Shown here in pieces: positions 17,004-25,646 of a DNA stretch of 64,000 nt. The translations under genes and the position numbers were made by a program. The DNA lies in assembly GCF_027943945.1 (NCBI RefSeq), contig NZ_AP027141.1, forward strand, positions 3,100,001 to 3,164,000. Reading direction: 5' to 3'. This DNA is from Microbacterium terricola. Its GTDB lineage: Bacteria; Actinomycetota; Actinomycetes; Actinomycetales; Microbacteriaceae. Within the stretch, counting starts at the first letter, position 1, and the number at the start of each line of letters is the position of its first letter. The notes beneath the pieces were generated by a model. It was given only the letters and a program-made list of their open reading frames with translations, did not search any database and was not told the DNA's origin.

Positions 17004-17794
17004 CTCTGAGCCCCTCCCCGCTCCTCACCGATGGTCGCGTCAAGGAGTTGATCCAGGTACCAGGCAGCCTCGGAGGCATTCTCGATGACGGCGAGGTGGG
17101 CTCCGGGCAGTTCGTGGTATCGAAAGCCGGGGGCCTCGCGAGCGAGCATTCTCATCTGAGCGGCTGGGGTGGCGACGTCAGCCGCTCCTCCGACGGCTAT
17201 GCCGCGGGTTTCGAGTGCGGCGACCCGGCCTCGCGCGTCGTATCGAGAGAGAGCTCGACAGCACGCGACATACGATCCGACGTCTACTCGAGCAAGATCG
17301 TGCATCGCACGTGCGACAGCATGGGGCTGCGACGCGATGAACCCGTTCGTGAACCACCCTCTCGTGGTGCCCGTGGGATCAAAGGCGGCGGTCTGATCGG
17401 CCTGCGCCGCCGCTTCGAGCTGCGCCCACCCTCGCGCAGTGCCGAAGTGGAGAGCGCTCGCGAAACTCGCAATGCCGGCGATCGAGCCGTTCAGTCTCGC
17501 GCACTCGACCGCGATCGCGCCCCCCAGTGACACCCCCGCTACCACCACGGGCCCGAGACCCATGGAGGCGTCGAGCGCGGCCAGAGTTGCGCTGGCAAGA
17601 TCTTGCACCGTCTCGGGTTCCCCGGGCGCGGCGTCCCCATGACCGGGAAGGTCCAGCAGCACGACGTCGAGACGGTCACGCCAGGCGAGCTCAGCGAGAG
17701 CCGGGTCCCACATCCGTGTGGAACAGCCGAGCGACGGCAAGAGCACGAGCGTTCCTCGCGGATTGCTCGCGGTGAGTCGGCGCGAGATCTTCAC
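17000..17794 (-). CDS. Alpha/beta hydrolase (3-oxoadipate enol-lactonase-like)
   Basis: 264 residues of an alpha/beta-hydrolase fold. The nucleophile elbow is GVSLGG (serine near 93), an oxyanion-region LLPSLGCSTRMWD stands near 18-30, and GAHLAVIENASEA near the C-terminus supplies the catalytic histidine. It would hydrolyse an ester or lactone in the cytoplasm. It is the first gene of the GH1/esterase unit, with GTG 17794 as start and a weak RBS. The shared operator-like motif (site C) lies only 13 bases upstream of the start, where a bound repressor would block initiation. Two different esterases with one glucosidase in a single operon suggests acylated or lactonised glycosides as substrates. 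Confidence 0.82.
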   Translation of the reverse strand: MKISRRLTASNPRGTLVLLPSLGCSTRMWDPALAELAWRDRLDVVLLDLPGHGDAAPGEPETVQDLASATLAALDASMGLGPVVVAGVSLGGAIAVECARLNGSIAGIASFASALHFGTARGWAQLEAAAQADQTAAFDPTGTTRGWFTNGFIASQPHAVARAMHDLARVDVGSYVACCRALSRYDARGRVAALETRGIAVGGAADVATPAAQMRMLAREAPGFRYHELPGAHLAVIENASEAAWYLDQLLDATIGEERGGAQR

Positions 17795-17806
17795 ACCTAC
17801 AGAATG

Positions 17807-17825
17807 CAGGTCACTGACAGGTTTT
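17807..17825. promoter_or_regulatory. Operator-like site C (shared TCASTGA motif) before the alpha/beta hydrolase unit
   Basis: CAGGTCACTGACAGG followed by TTTT, aligned without gaps to sites A, B and D. It occupies the 39-base gap between tetR and the hydrolase gene. A separate inverted repeat (AAACGAC 17828-17834, GTCGTTT 17838-17844) immediately follows and overlaps the tetR stop codon. Confidence 0.55.
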
Positions 17826-17833
17826 GCAAACGA

Positions 17834-18415
17834 CTAGGTCGTTTTGCGCAACGCCTCCCACAGGGTCCGAATGCGGGCACCCATGTCCACGCTCCCGGGG
17901 TTGAGCAGCCACTGAAGCTGAAGCCCATCGGCGGCAGCGACCAGCAGGGACGCGATTCCCTCGGGATCCAGTCCCGCAGGCAGTTCGCCTGATGCCTGAT
18001 GGACCCTTACGTCTTGTGCGATCTCGTCGAGCAGCCAGCGGTACCGCTCGGCGAAGAAGCCGTGCGCGACGCTGGCATCCTGTGCGCTCTCCGCCGACAT
18101 GGCCACGAAGAGCCGGACCAGGCCTGGCTCTTCCGAGTTGCGGTCAACGGCCCGCATGAGGCGATCCACGGAATGCTTGTGCGAGCGCTCGTCTGAGTCA
18201 AGACTGCGATCGTCTCGACGGCGAAGCACCTCCAGGAAGAGCTCTTCCTTCGTGCTGAAGTGGTGGAGCAGGCCGGCCTGGCTCAGCCCGGTCTGCCTGG
18301 CGATCTCGCGTACCGACGTGCGGTCGTAGCCGTTCTGCGCAAAGACTTCCATCGCAGCGTCAAGAATCTCGTCACGCTTGGCGACGCCCTTCGCATAGGG
18401 TCCCCGCGCTGCCAT
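17834..18415 (-). CDS. TetR family transcriptional regulator
   Basis: 193 residues. The DNA-binding domain is KRDEILDAAMEVFAQNGYDRTS, then VREIARQTGLSQAGLLHHFSTKEEL (about residues 13-58), a canonical TetR helix-turn-helix; the C-terminal helical part with LLVAAADGLQLQWLL resembles the BetI-type domain. It sits in the centre of the glycoside module, between the hydrolase operon and the divergent GH3 gene. Five copies of one operator-like motif flank the transcription units around it, including its own promoter, so it is the natural candidate for the repressor of the entire module and of itself. Confidence 0.87.
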   Translation of the reverse strand: MAARGPYAKGVAKRDEILDAAMEVFAQNGYDRTSVREIARQTGLSQAGLLHHFSTKEELFLEVLRRRDDRSLDSDERSHKHSVDRLMRAVDRNSEEPGLVRLFVAMSAESAQDASVAHGFFAERYRWLLDEIAQDVRVHQASGELPAGLDPEGIASLLVAAADGLQLQWLLNPGSVDMGARIRTLWEALRKTT

Positions 18416-18449
18416 GGCGCCATGCTACGGCATGCTCGAGGGTTGAAAC

Positions 18450-18468
18450 TAGGTCAGTGAGTGGTTTT
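18450..18468. promoter_or_regulatory. Operator-like site B (shared motif) between tetR and the GH3 gene
   Basis: TAGGTCAGTGAGTGG followed by TTTT, in the 89-base divergent gap between tetR (start 18415) and GH3 (start 18505). One site here could control both directions. Confidence 0.6.
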
Positions 18469-18504
18469 CCGATAGCCTGGGCGCGATCAAGGAGGCGTCA
18501 CGCC

Positions 18505-20961
18505 ATGTACGAAGAAGTCTTGTCAGACGTGGACGAATCGGTGCTGGCTGACCTGTGCGCTCGTTTGACCCTGGAGGAGAAGGTCCTCCTCCTCACGGGC
18601 CGGGATTCGTGGTCGACACATCCACTCCCGAGCATCGGCCTGCGATCGATGGTGCTCTCAGACGGGCCCGCAGGCGTGCGCGGCGCGACCTGGGATGAGC
18701 GCTCACCCTCGGTGAACTTCCCGTCCCCGTCCGCGCTCGCGGCGTCCTGGGATCGGACGGTCGTTCGCGCCGTGGGTGAGCAGCTGGGCCGCGAGGCTGC
18801 CCGGAAGGGCGTCGATGTCGTCCTCGCCCCAACCATCAACATCCAACGGAGTCCCTACGGCGGACGCCATTTCGAGGCATTCAGCGAGGATCCGCTCGTG
18901 ACGTCGGAGTTGGCCGCTGCGTACGTCGCGGGCATCCAGTCACAAGCCGTCGGCGCCACGGCGAAGCACTACGTTGCGAACGACTCGGAGACCGACCGGT
19001 TCACGGTGGACGTGCAGGTCGACGAGAGGTCTCTGCGCGAGGTGTACTTGCGCGCGTTCGAAGGGCCGGTGATCGACGGAGGGGCATGGCTCGTGATGAG
19101 TGCCTACAACTCGGTCAACGGGGCTCGCGCGACCGAGAACGAACTGCTCCGCTCTCCGCTGGAAGACGACTGGGGGTTTGATGGCGTCGTCGTCAGTGAC
19201 TGGACTGCGGTCCGCTCGCTGCAGAGCGCGCAGTTCCCGCAGGATCTTGTGATGCCGGGGCCGTCGGGGCCGTGGGGCGACGCTCTTGTCCGCGCGGTCC
19301 GCGCCGGCGAGATCGATGAGCGGATCGTCGATCGGAAAGTGATCCGGATGCTGCGGCTCGCTGGACGTGTCGGAGCCATCGACGGCGTCGCGGCGTCGCC
19401 GATCACCGAGGTTTCCACGGATGCGCGCGCGACGGCTCGGGTAGCGGCGACAGCGGGGAGTGTCTTGCTGCGAAATGAAGCGATCCTCCCACTTGCGGCG
19501 CCGGCATCGATCGCGCTCGTTGGTGAAGGAATGCGCCACCCACGAACCCAGGGCGGCGGCAGCGCAACCGTCATTCCGGCAGAGGTCGTAACGCCGCTCG
19601 GGGCGGTCACGGCCCGCTTCCCCGACTCCACGACGACGTGGTCTCTTGGAGCGGTCGTGGGAACAGGGCTGTCGGATCTGCCACTCGATTCATTCCACGC
19701 ACCGGATGGCACCCCGGGTATGCAGGTCGTGTACCTGAACCAGCACGGCGAGATCCTCGCAAGCGAGACGCGACGCGCATCAGAAGTGGTCTCATTCGAG
19801 GCCGAGTCCCTCGCGCTGCGATCTGCCGTCATCGAGCTGCGACTGGCCTACCGCCCGGAGGACCAGCATCCGACTGAGTTCCCGTTCGGCGTGGCGGGTC
19901 TGTGCGACTTCGAGGTCTTCGTGGATGGCGCCCTTGCGCACCAGGGACGCTTGCGCACCGGCCCCGGGGACGATCCCGCAGCGGCGGTGCTGCATCCGCC
20001 GTCGACATCGTTCCTGCTCCCCCGAGCAGGCGAGGAAGTAGCGATAACTGTTCGCCTGCGTCCCGTCGAAGGCGGCATCCCCGACGCCTTATCGTTCCGG
20101 GTCGGTCTGCCGCCGCGAGACGACGATCCGGATGCCCTCATCGCGCAGGCCGTATCGGCCGCGGCCGCGGCAGAGATCGCCGTAGTCATGGTCTCCACTT
20201 CACCCGAAGTCGAGTCCGAAGGGTTCGACAGGACGACGCTCGCCCTGCCAGGGCGTCAGGATGATCTCGTCCACGCAGTAGCAGCGGCGAATCCTCACAC
20301 GATCGTCATCGTGAACGCCGGCTCGCCGGTGCTGATGCCCTGGGTCGACGATGTCGCTGCAGTCCTTGCGATGTGGTTCCCAGGGCAGGAAGTCGGTGCC
20401 GCGCTGGCCGACATGCTGAGCGGCGATGCGGAGCCTGGCGGGCGTCTCGCAGTCACGTGGCCCGCGGACGAGCAATCGGTGCCTGTTTCGAACGTCACGC
20501 CCGACGATGGCAGGCTCGCGTACACCGAGGGCATCCACGTCGGATACCGGGCATGGCTTCGCACAGATGCCACCCCGGCCTTCGAGTTCGGGTTCGGACT
20601 CGGCTACGGCCAGTGGGCTCTCACCGATGCGAACGCACCTGAGCGGGCGTCGGCGGGATCGGATGTGGACCTGAGCGTCACGCTTGCAAACACCGGGTCT
20701 CGCATGACGAAGGCTGTCGTCCAGGTCTACGTCGAACGCGTCGAGACCAGCAGCATCGACCGACCTGAGCGGTGGCTGGCCGCGTTCAAGGCGACGGGGA
20801 TCCCTGCGGCCGAATCCCGGCACCTCCGAATCACGGTGCCGGCACGGGCGTTCGCGACGTGGACCGCCGACGGCTGGGTTACGGAACCCGGCGAGTACCG
20901 ACTCGTGATCGGCACGTCGGTCGCCAAGGAGCTCCAGTCGATTCCGATTCGCCTGGGATAA
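18505..20961 (+). CDS. Beta-glucosidase-type glycoside hydrolase family 3
   Basis: 818 residues without signal peptide. The N-terminal TIM-barrel domain shows SDGPAGVRG (52-60), the KHYVAND substrate loop (154-160) and the nucleophile D232 in VVVSDW. The alpha/beta sandwich domain follows, then a PA14-like insertion region and a fibronectin-type C-terminal domain (TVSLANTG-like SVTLANTG near 730). It would remove terminal beta-glucose or a related sugar. ATG 18505 is chosen because AGGAGG stands before it; the few codons upstream are not family-like. It is transcribed away from tetR and ends at a strong bidirectional terminator. Confidence 0.9.
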   Translation: MYEEVLSDVDESVLADLCARLTLEEKVLLLTGRDSWSTHPLPSIGLRSMVLSDGPAGVRGATWDERSPSVNFPSPSALAASWDRTVVRAVGEQLGREAARKGVDVVLAPTINIQRSPYGGRHFEAFSEDPLVTSELAAAYVAGIQSQAVGATAKHYVANDSETDRFTVDVQVDERSLREVYLRAFEGPVIDGGAWLVMSAYNSVNGARATENELLRSPLEDDWGFDGVVVSDWTAVRSLQSAQFPQDLVMPGPSGPWGDALVRAVRAGEIDERIVDRKVIRMLRLAGRVGAIDGVAASPITEVSTDARATARVAATAGSVLLRNEAILPLAAPASIALVGEGMRHPRTQGGGSATVIPAEVVTPLGAVTARFPDSTTTWSLGAVVGTGLSDLPLDSFHAPDGTPGMQVVYLNQHGEILASETRRASEVVSFEAESLALRSAVIELRLAYRPEDQHPTEFPFGVAGLCDFEVFVDGALAHQGRLRTGPGDDPAAAVLHPPSTSFLLPRAGEEVAITVRLRPVEGGIPDALSFRVGLPPRDDDPDALIAQAVSAAAAAEIAVVMVSTSPEVESEGFDRTTLALPGRQDDLVHAVAAANPHTIVIVNAGSPVLMPWVDDVAAVLAMWFPGQEVGAALADMLSGDAEPGGRLAVTWPADEQSVPVSNVTPDDGRLAYTEGIHVGYRAWLRTDATPAFEFGFGLGYGQWALTDANAPERASAGSDVDLSVTLANTGSRMTKAVVQVYVERVETSSIDRPERWLAAFKATGIPAAESRHLRITVPARAFATWTADGWVTEPGEYRLVIGTSVAKELQSIPIRLG

Positions 20962-20983
20962 GCCCTCCCCCCGGAGGCGCTCG

Positions 20984-21023
20984 GGTAGGGGCTCATCTGA
21001 CGTGTGTCAGATGAGCCCCTACC
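20984..21023. terminator. Strong bidirectional terminator between GH3 and the ABC permease gene
   Basis: A perfect 18-bp stem, GGTAGGGGCTCATCTGAC (20984-21001) and its complement (21006-21023), with the 4-base loop GTGT. It lies between convergent stops at 20961 and 21039 and so can end transcription from both sides. Confidence 0.88.
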
Positions 21024-21038
21024 TCTTTGCGGGAACTG

Positions 21039-21869
21039 CTATCCCTTGATCGCGCCGGATGTCATGCCCGCAACGATCTGCCGGTTGAAGAAGATGTACA
21101 TGACGAGCGGCGGGATCGTGATCAGGAGGATGTCGGTGAACAACAGGTTCCACGTTGTCTGGAACTGGCTCTGGAAGTTGAACAGGGTCAGTTGGACTGT
21201 GGCGTTCTCCTCCCCGGGGAGGAAGTAGAGCGGATTCGCGAAGTCGTTGAACACTGCGACCGACTGAACCACGATCGCCGTGACGATCACACTCTTCAGC
21301 AGCGGGAAGCCGACCTGGAAGAACAGCCGGATCGGTCCGGCGCCGTCGATCGTCGCTGCCTCGTCGAGTTCACGTGGGATGTTCGACACGAACGCGCGGA
21401 ACAGCAGGACGCAGAACGACATGCCGTAGGCGACCTCGATGAGGGCCAACCCGAACAGGGTGTTGAAGATCCCCAAGCTCTGCATGATCCACGCGGTCGG
21501 AACAATTGCGGGCGGCACGATCAGCCCCGCGAGGATGAAGAAGGTGATCACCGGGTTCCAGCGGGAGGGGCGTCGCGCGAGGACCCACCCGATCATCGCG
21601 GAGAGCACCACCATGATCGACACGGACAGCACGGTGAGGATCGTGCTGTTGATGAACGCGGTGATCAGCATGTAATCGCGCGTCTGGAAGACGGTGACGA
21701 TGTTCTCCAGGAGGACGAAGTCGACCGGCCAGGTGAACTTGAGCGTTGCGGAGTCCTGACCGGTCTTGAACGACTGCAGGACGATGAAGGCGAACGGGAC
21801 CAGGAAGACGACCGCCGAGACGAGGACAGCGAGGCCGCCGGTGACGTGGCGTGTGACAGCGCGACTCAT
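21039..21869 (-). CDS. Carbohydrate ABC transporter permease (MalG type)
   Basis: 276 residues with six predicted membrane helices and the EAA loop ELDEAATIDGAGPIRLFFQVGFPLL near 180-205, which contacts the ATPase. Its ATG overlaps the stop of the upstream MalF-type permease by four bases. The open frame continues upstream through that gene but not as coding sequence. With that permease and the lipoprotein encoded at 22864-24186 it forms a CUT1-type importer for an oligosaccharide or glycoside. No ATPase gene is present in the operon. Confidence 0.92.
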   Translation of the reverse strand: MSRAVTRHVTGGLAVLVSAVVFLVPFAFIVLQSFKTGQDSATLKFTWPVDFVLLENIVTVFQTRDYMLITAFINSTILTVLSVSIMVVLSAMIGWVLARRPSRWNPVITFFILAGLIVPPAIVPTAWIMQSLGIFNTLFGLALIEVAYGMSFCVLLFRAFVSNIPRELDEAATIDGAGPIRLFFQVGFPLLKSVIVTAIVVQSVAVFNDFANPLYFLPGEENATVQLTLFNFQSQFQTTWNLLFTDILLITIPPLVMYIFFNRQIVAGMTSGAIKG

Positions 21870-22798
21870 AGGTCCGTCTGCTTTCGGTTGAGCCACCAGA
21901 ACAGGGGCAGGATGATCGCACTGACGACGACGAAGAGGACGACGTTGCCCGCGGTGGACAGGCCGAAGAATCCGTACGCGTATTGCTTGTAGATGACGGA
22001 CGCGAGGACGTCGCTCGCGAAACCGGGCCCGCCGCCGGTCATGACCCAGATCAACTGGAACTCGCGAAGGCCGCCGATGAGCGACAGGATGATGACCGTC
22101 GTCGTGGCGGGGCGTACGAGCGGGAGAGTGATGTTCCAGAAGCGGTGCCATCCGCTGGCGCCGTCGACTTTCGCAGCCTCGTAATACTCCTGCGGGATGG
22201 CGACCAGACCGGCCATGTAGATGAGCGCTGCGAGGCCGACGCCTCGCCACACGTCGACCGCGATGATCGAGTAGAGCGCGAGATTCGGATCGGTCAACCA
22301 GCCTGGCCCGTCGATCCCGACCCATGCGAGCGCCTGGTTGATCGCTCCGTCGTACGGATCCATGAGCGCCTGGAACGTGATGCCCACGCCGACCGTGCTC
22401 ACCAGAACCGGGAAGAAGATGACCGCCCGCAGATATCCACGTGCCCAGATCTCAGACGTGAGGAGGACGCCGATGAGCAGCCCGAGCACGATCTTCAGGC
22501 CAGAGGTGAGTCCGCCGAAGATGAGGGTGTTGACGAAGCCCTTGCTGAGCTGCGGGTCCGTGAAGAACGTGACGAAGTTGTCGAAGCCGATGAACTCGAC
22601 GTCGAACAGCGTCCATCGTGTGAAGGCGTAGTAGAACGACGCGAAGGTGGGTGCGATGAACAGCACGAGGAAGATCGCTGCGCCAGGGAGCACGAACCAG
22701 TGCGGATACATGGCGTTGGCATATCGGCGGCGCGGTGGGCGCTGTCCTGGGACGGTGACCACCGCCTCGGTGCTGTCGGGGGGTGCGAGAGTGGCCAT
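21866..22798 (-). CDS. Carbohydrate ABC transporter permease (MalF/UgpA type)
   Basis: 310 residues; a cytoplasmic N-terminus rich in prolines and arginines, then six membrane helices, with the EAA motif EYYEAAKVDGASGWHRFWNITLPL near 225. The RBS AAAGGT stands ahead of ATG 22798. It pairs with the MalG-type permease encoded immediately downstream (4-base overlap). A hairpin separates it from the binding-protein gene, which fits the usual excess of binding protein over permease. Confidence 0.92.
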   Translation of the reverse strand: MATLAPPDSTEAVVTVPGQRPPRRRYANAMYPHWFVLPGAAIFLVLFIAPTFASFYYAFTRWTLFDVEFIGFDNFVTFFTDPQLSKGFVNTLIFGGLTSGLKIVLGLLIGVLLTSEIWARGYLRAVIFFPVLVSTVGVGITFQALMDPYDGAINQALAWVGIDGPGWLTDPNLALYSIIAVDVWRGVGLAALIYMAGLVAIPQEYYEAAKVDGASGWHRFWNITLPLVRPATTTVIILSLIGGLREFQLIWVMTGGGPGFASDVLASVIYKQYAYGFFGLSTAGNVVLFVVVSAIILPLFWWLNRKQTDL

Positions 22799-22816
22799 AG
22801 TAAAACCTTTGTTACG

Positions 22817-22848
22817 GCGGGGGCCGCCAGCAAGCCGACGACCCCCGC
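22817..22848 (-). terminator. Intercistronic hairpin between binding-protein and permease genes
   Basis: Arms GCGGGGG (22817-22823) and CCCCCGC (22842-22848) in the 65-base gap. No T-run follows, so it is more likely an attenuating or 3'-end-stabilising hairpin than a full terminator, as is common after the first gene of sugar ABC operons. Confidence 0.45.
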
Positions 22849-22863
22849 AGTGAATGGAACGGC

Positions 22864-24186
22864 CTACCAGCCCTCGAGGCCGAGCTGCTGAGCCTGCTTC
22901 GTGGCGTCATCGTCGTACAGCTCGGCACCACTCTGACCGTCACGGACGCCCGAGCCGACCTCGACATCGATCTGCATCAGGTTCGGCCCCTTCACCGGCG
23001 ACAGGAACTCGAGCGCGGGTGCAACCTTGCCAGCCTCGAAGTAGGGGGCCCAGTCGGCCACGATCCGAGGCGCCTCGTCCGGCACCGCGCAGCCCTCGAC
23101 GAGGTACTGACCGGTCGCGCCGAGCGCGCCCGTGATCGCGTCGCAGCCTTCCGGGCTGGCGACGAAGGCCATGAACGCCTTGACCGCCTCCGGGTGCTCG
23201 GTGTTTGCAGGCGCGTAGAGCGCCGGCGGCATCCAGACGGTCATGCCAGCGTCATCTGCGGAGTCTCCGGGGATCCCGAAGAAGCCCACATCGTCGGCGT
23301 TGTCCGGCCAGTTCGTCGCGATCGTGGCCTGTGCGAATCCGAGCATCGGGTAATGCCCCGCCTCCCCGGTCGCGATGGCCTCGAGCCCATCGTTGAGCAG
23401 CGCCGAGGCGAAGTCCTCGTTGACGTAGCCGCCGTCGTAGATGTCCTGCAGCTTGGTGAAGCCTCCCACCGCCACGGGGTCGTCCGCGAAGTTGACTTCG
23501 TTCGCCGTGTACTTCTTCGCCCAGTCGTTGTCGCTCGCCCAGACGTTGTAGAAGTCGGCCAGCGTGACGATCTGGGATGTCCACGCGTCGCCGAACGTCA
23601 GCTCAACCGCAGTGTGGCCGGCATCGCGGATCGCGTCGGCGTTCGAGAGGAACTCGTCCCAGGTCGTCGGAACCTTGAGACCGAGCTCCTCGTACATCGG
23701 GATGTTGTAGAAGAACCCGCCGCCACCAGCGGTCTGGACCGGGACACCGAAGACGCCTGTGTCGGTCGACACTGCCGCCACCCAGGCGTCGTCCAGCCCC
23801 GAGACGAAGTCCTCGTCGGCGATGTTCAGCATCGTCTGGTCGGGGTTGAGCGCCTGCAGCAGCGAGCCACTGTTGTACCAGAACATGTCGGGCATCTCGT
23901 TCGTCGCGAGACGCGTCTTCATGAGGTTGTCCAGCGCGGCCGAGTCACTGGGACCCGATGCGTCGACCTCCACCACGATGTCCGACTGCGAATCGTTGAA
24001 CGCAGTCGCCAGCGCCTCAGCGGTGGCGATGTTGGTCTCGACTCCCGACCCCTGGAACCACTTCAGGGTGACCGGGCCTTCCGGGTCTGCTTCTCCGCCG
24101 CCGCCGGAGCAACCGGCCAATGCGAGTGCTGCTATCGCGACGCCTGCCAGAATGACTGGCCGCGATCCGCGTGTGATTGAAGACAT
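22864..24186 (-). CDS. Carbohydrate ABC transporter substrate-binding lipoprotein
   Basis: 440 residues with a lipoprotein signal ending in LALAGC, then a glycine-rich linker and a family 1 extracellular solute-binding fold (VTLKWFQGSGVETN at the start, a TWDEFLSNADAIRDAG hinge segment, and VWMPPALYAPA near 340). The start is ATG 24186 with AAGGAGGTAAGG immediately ahead; an in-frame ATG at 24246 lacks an RBS and would spoil the signal peptide. First gene of the importer operon. Two copies of the shared operator-like motif lie 53-122 bases upstream, joining uptake to the rhamnosidase, GH1 and GH3 units. Confidence 0.9.
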   Translation of the reverse strand: MSSITRGSRPVILAGVAIAALALAGCSGGGGEADPEGPVTLKWFQGSGVETNIATAEALATAFNDSQSDIVVEVDASGPSDSAALDNLMKTRLATNEMPDMFWYNSGSLLQALNPDQTMLNIADEDFVSGLDDAWVAAVSTDTGVFGVPVQTAGGGGFFYNIPMYEELGLKVPTTWDEFLSNADAIRDAGHTAVELTFGDAWTSQIVTLADFYNVWASDNDWAKKYTANEVNFADDPVAVGGFTKLQDIYDGGYVNEDFASALLNDGLEAIATGEAGHYPMLGFAQATIATNWPDNADDVGFFGIPGDSADDAGMTVWMPPALYAPANTEHPEAVKAFMAFVASPEGCDAITGALGATGQYLVEGCAVPDEAPRIVADWAPYFEAGKVAPALEFLSPVKGPNLMQIDVEVGSGVRDGQSGAELYDDDATKQAQQLGLEGW

Positions 24187-24238
24187 CCTTACCTCCTTGT
24201 AGGGCCCACTTCCGGGTGCATCGGCGCTGATCTGAAAA

Positions 24239-24257
24239 CTAGTCAACGACGGGCTTT
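24239..24257. promoter_or_regulatory. Operator-like site D1 (shared motif) before the sugar importer operon
   Basis: CTAGTCAACGACGGG followed by CTTT. It is the least conserved of the five copies (core TCAACGA instead of TCASTGA) but its left half, read on the other strand, gives TGACTAGTTTTC, close to the half-site consensus. Confidence 0.45.
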
Positions 24258-24293
24258 CGGCAATACTAAATGCGCTGCGCCGTCTCCGTCAAT

Positions 24294-24312
24294 CCACTCA
24301 GTGATGTGTTTT
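24294..24312. promoter_or_regulatory. Operator-like site D2 (shared motif) before the sugar importer operon
   Basis: CCACTCAGTGATGTG followed by TTTTCGGCAAG. D1 and D2 both continue into CGGCAA and are 55 bases apart centre to centre. The remainder of the 24187-24435 gap holds the operon promoter; no gene is seen in it. Confidence 0.58.
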
Positions 24313-24435
24313 CGGCAAGTTGGGCCGCTATCAGCGAGCCGAAAGTGAAACGATCCAAGCCCGGAACTCCGCGCACGTTATTGTCGTCCCCCTTTCGACG
24401 AGCCGATCGCCGATGGGGTCAGATATCCGCCCGCG

Positions 24436-25557
24436 TCAGACCCGCGCGATCTCAAGTCGCGAGATCGCTGCTTGAATCGCGACAGCGGCCGCTCCGCGGG
24501 CCCACGCCAGAAACCCCGACGTATCTACGTGCACCTCGAGCGGGTCTGCGAGTGGATCACGGTCCGCGGCGATCGCCGCACTCACGCGGTCTGCCGCGAC
24601 GGAGTAGAGCTCGACACCCTCGCCCGCGAGGACGACGGAGTGCTGCATCGTGAGGTTCGCCGCAAGTGCGATAAACCTCCCCAGAGCGTCGGCGGCTGCG
24701 TCGATCACAGCGGCCGCTGCCGGGTCGCCGGCGCGCGCGAGGTCAAGTGCCTCGCGATAGGTCACCTGCCGCTGCAGCGCGGTCGTCACCTGCGTCGCGA
24801 TGGAGCCAGATGTCAGCATGGCCTCCGCGCATCCCCGGTGGCCGAGGTGGCAGAGGGGCCCGTTCGCCGCCAGAGGGATGTGACCGCCCAGCCCGAGGCC
24901 GGCCTCTCGCGAGCGTACGACGGCGCCGTGCACGATCAAGGCATAGCCGACGCCGGCACCGATCGTGATGACAGAGAACCCCGCCATCCCGCGGCCAAGA
25001 CCGAACCAGCGCTCGGCCTCGGCCAGCGCGATCAGGTCGTTCTCCACGGTGACGGCGACTCCCAGCCGCTGCGCGAGCACCGATGCGATGTCGACGTCAG
25101 TCCAGCCGAGGAACGCCGCCCGCTCCACCATGCCGTCACGAATGCTGCCACCGAGGCTGACTCCCAGACCCGTCAGCCCCGAGACCTGCAGCTCGTCGAC
25201 GGCCTCGGCGATCGCATCGACAACGGCGAGCGGATCGGGGTCCTCGAGCCGCTTCTCCGCCCTCGCCAGGACGGCGGCCCTGATATCGGTGGCCACGGCG
25301 TAGAGACGATCGCCGGTGAGCTTGACGCCGATGAAGCGCCCCGCATCCGGGGCCATGTCCAACGGCTTGGTGGGACGACCCACCGACCCATCCACGACGT
25401 CATCCAGCTCGATGAGGATGCCGTAGTCGAGGAAGGGTTTCGTCAACCGCGTGAGGCTCGCGGCCGAAAGTCCGAGACGCCGCGTCAGCGCGCTGCGTGA
25501 GATCGGGCCATGAATGAGGACCGCCTCGGCGAGCGCTGCTTCGCTGTCGGTGAGCAT
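24436..25557 (-). CDS. ROK family transcriptional repressor
   Basis: 373 residues. An N-terminal winged helix (ISRSALTRRLGLSAASLTRLTKPFLDYGIL, about 18-48) precedes a ROK sugar-kinase-like domain with the GAGVGYALIVHG signature near 205. In the zinc motif the usual CxCGxxGC reads CHLGHRGC, so the second cysteine is replaced by leucine, a variant I believe occurs in actinobacterial ROK regulators. ATG 25557 follows GGAGGA. It is divergent from the GH36 gene; a ROK-type inverted repeat lies in the gap at the GH36 side. It probably represses the alpha-galactoside genes until the sugar binds. Confidence 0.88.
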   Translation of the reverse strand: MLTDSEAALAEAVLIHGPISRSALTRRLGLSAASLTRLTKPFLDYGILIELDDVVDGSVGRPTKPLDMAPDAGRFIGVKLTGDRLYAVATDIRAAVLARAEKRLEDPDPLAVVDAIAEAVDELQVSGLTGLGVSLGGSIRDGMVERAAFLGWTDVDIASVLAQRLGVAVTVENDLIALAEAERWFGLGRGMAGFSVITIGAGVGYALIVHGAVVRSREAGLGLGGHIPLAANGPLCHLGHRGCAEAMLTSGSIATQVTTALQRQVTYREALDLARAGDPAAAAVIDAAADALGRFIALAANLTMQHSVVLAGEGVELYSVAADRVSAAIAADRDPLADPLEVHVDTSGFLAWARGAAAVAIQAAISRLEIARV

Positions 25558-25646
25558 GGTCCTCCTCCGCTGATTGGTTCCATCCTGGCACGAAGAATTG
25601 CTCTCAACGCCGCGCAAGCGATGCAGAGAAAGGCCTTGCCAGGCTA

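Noticed and set aside
17828..17844. AAACGAC/GTCGTTT repeat as terminator of tetR
   Set aside because: It overlaps the stop codon and has no T-run; left as a possible extra regulator site only.
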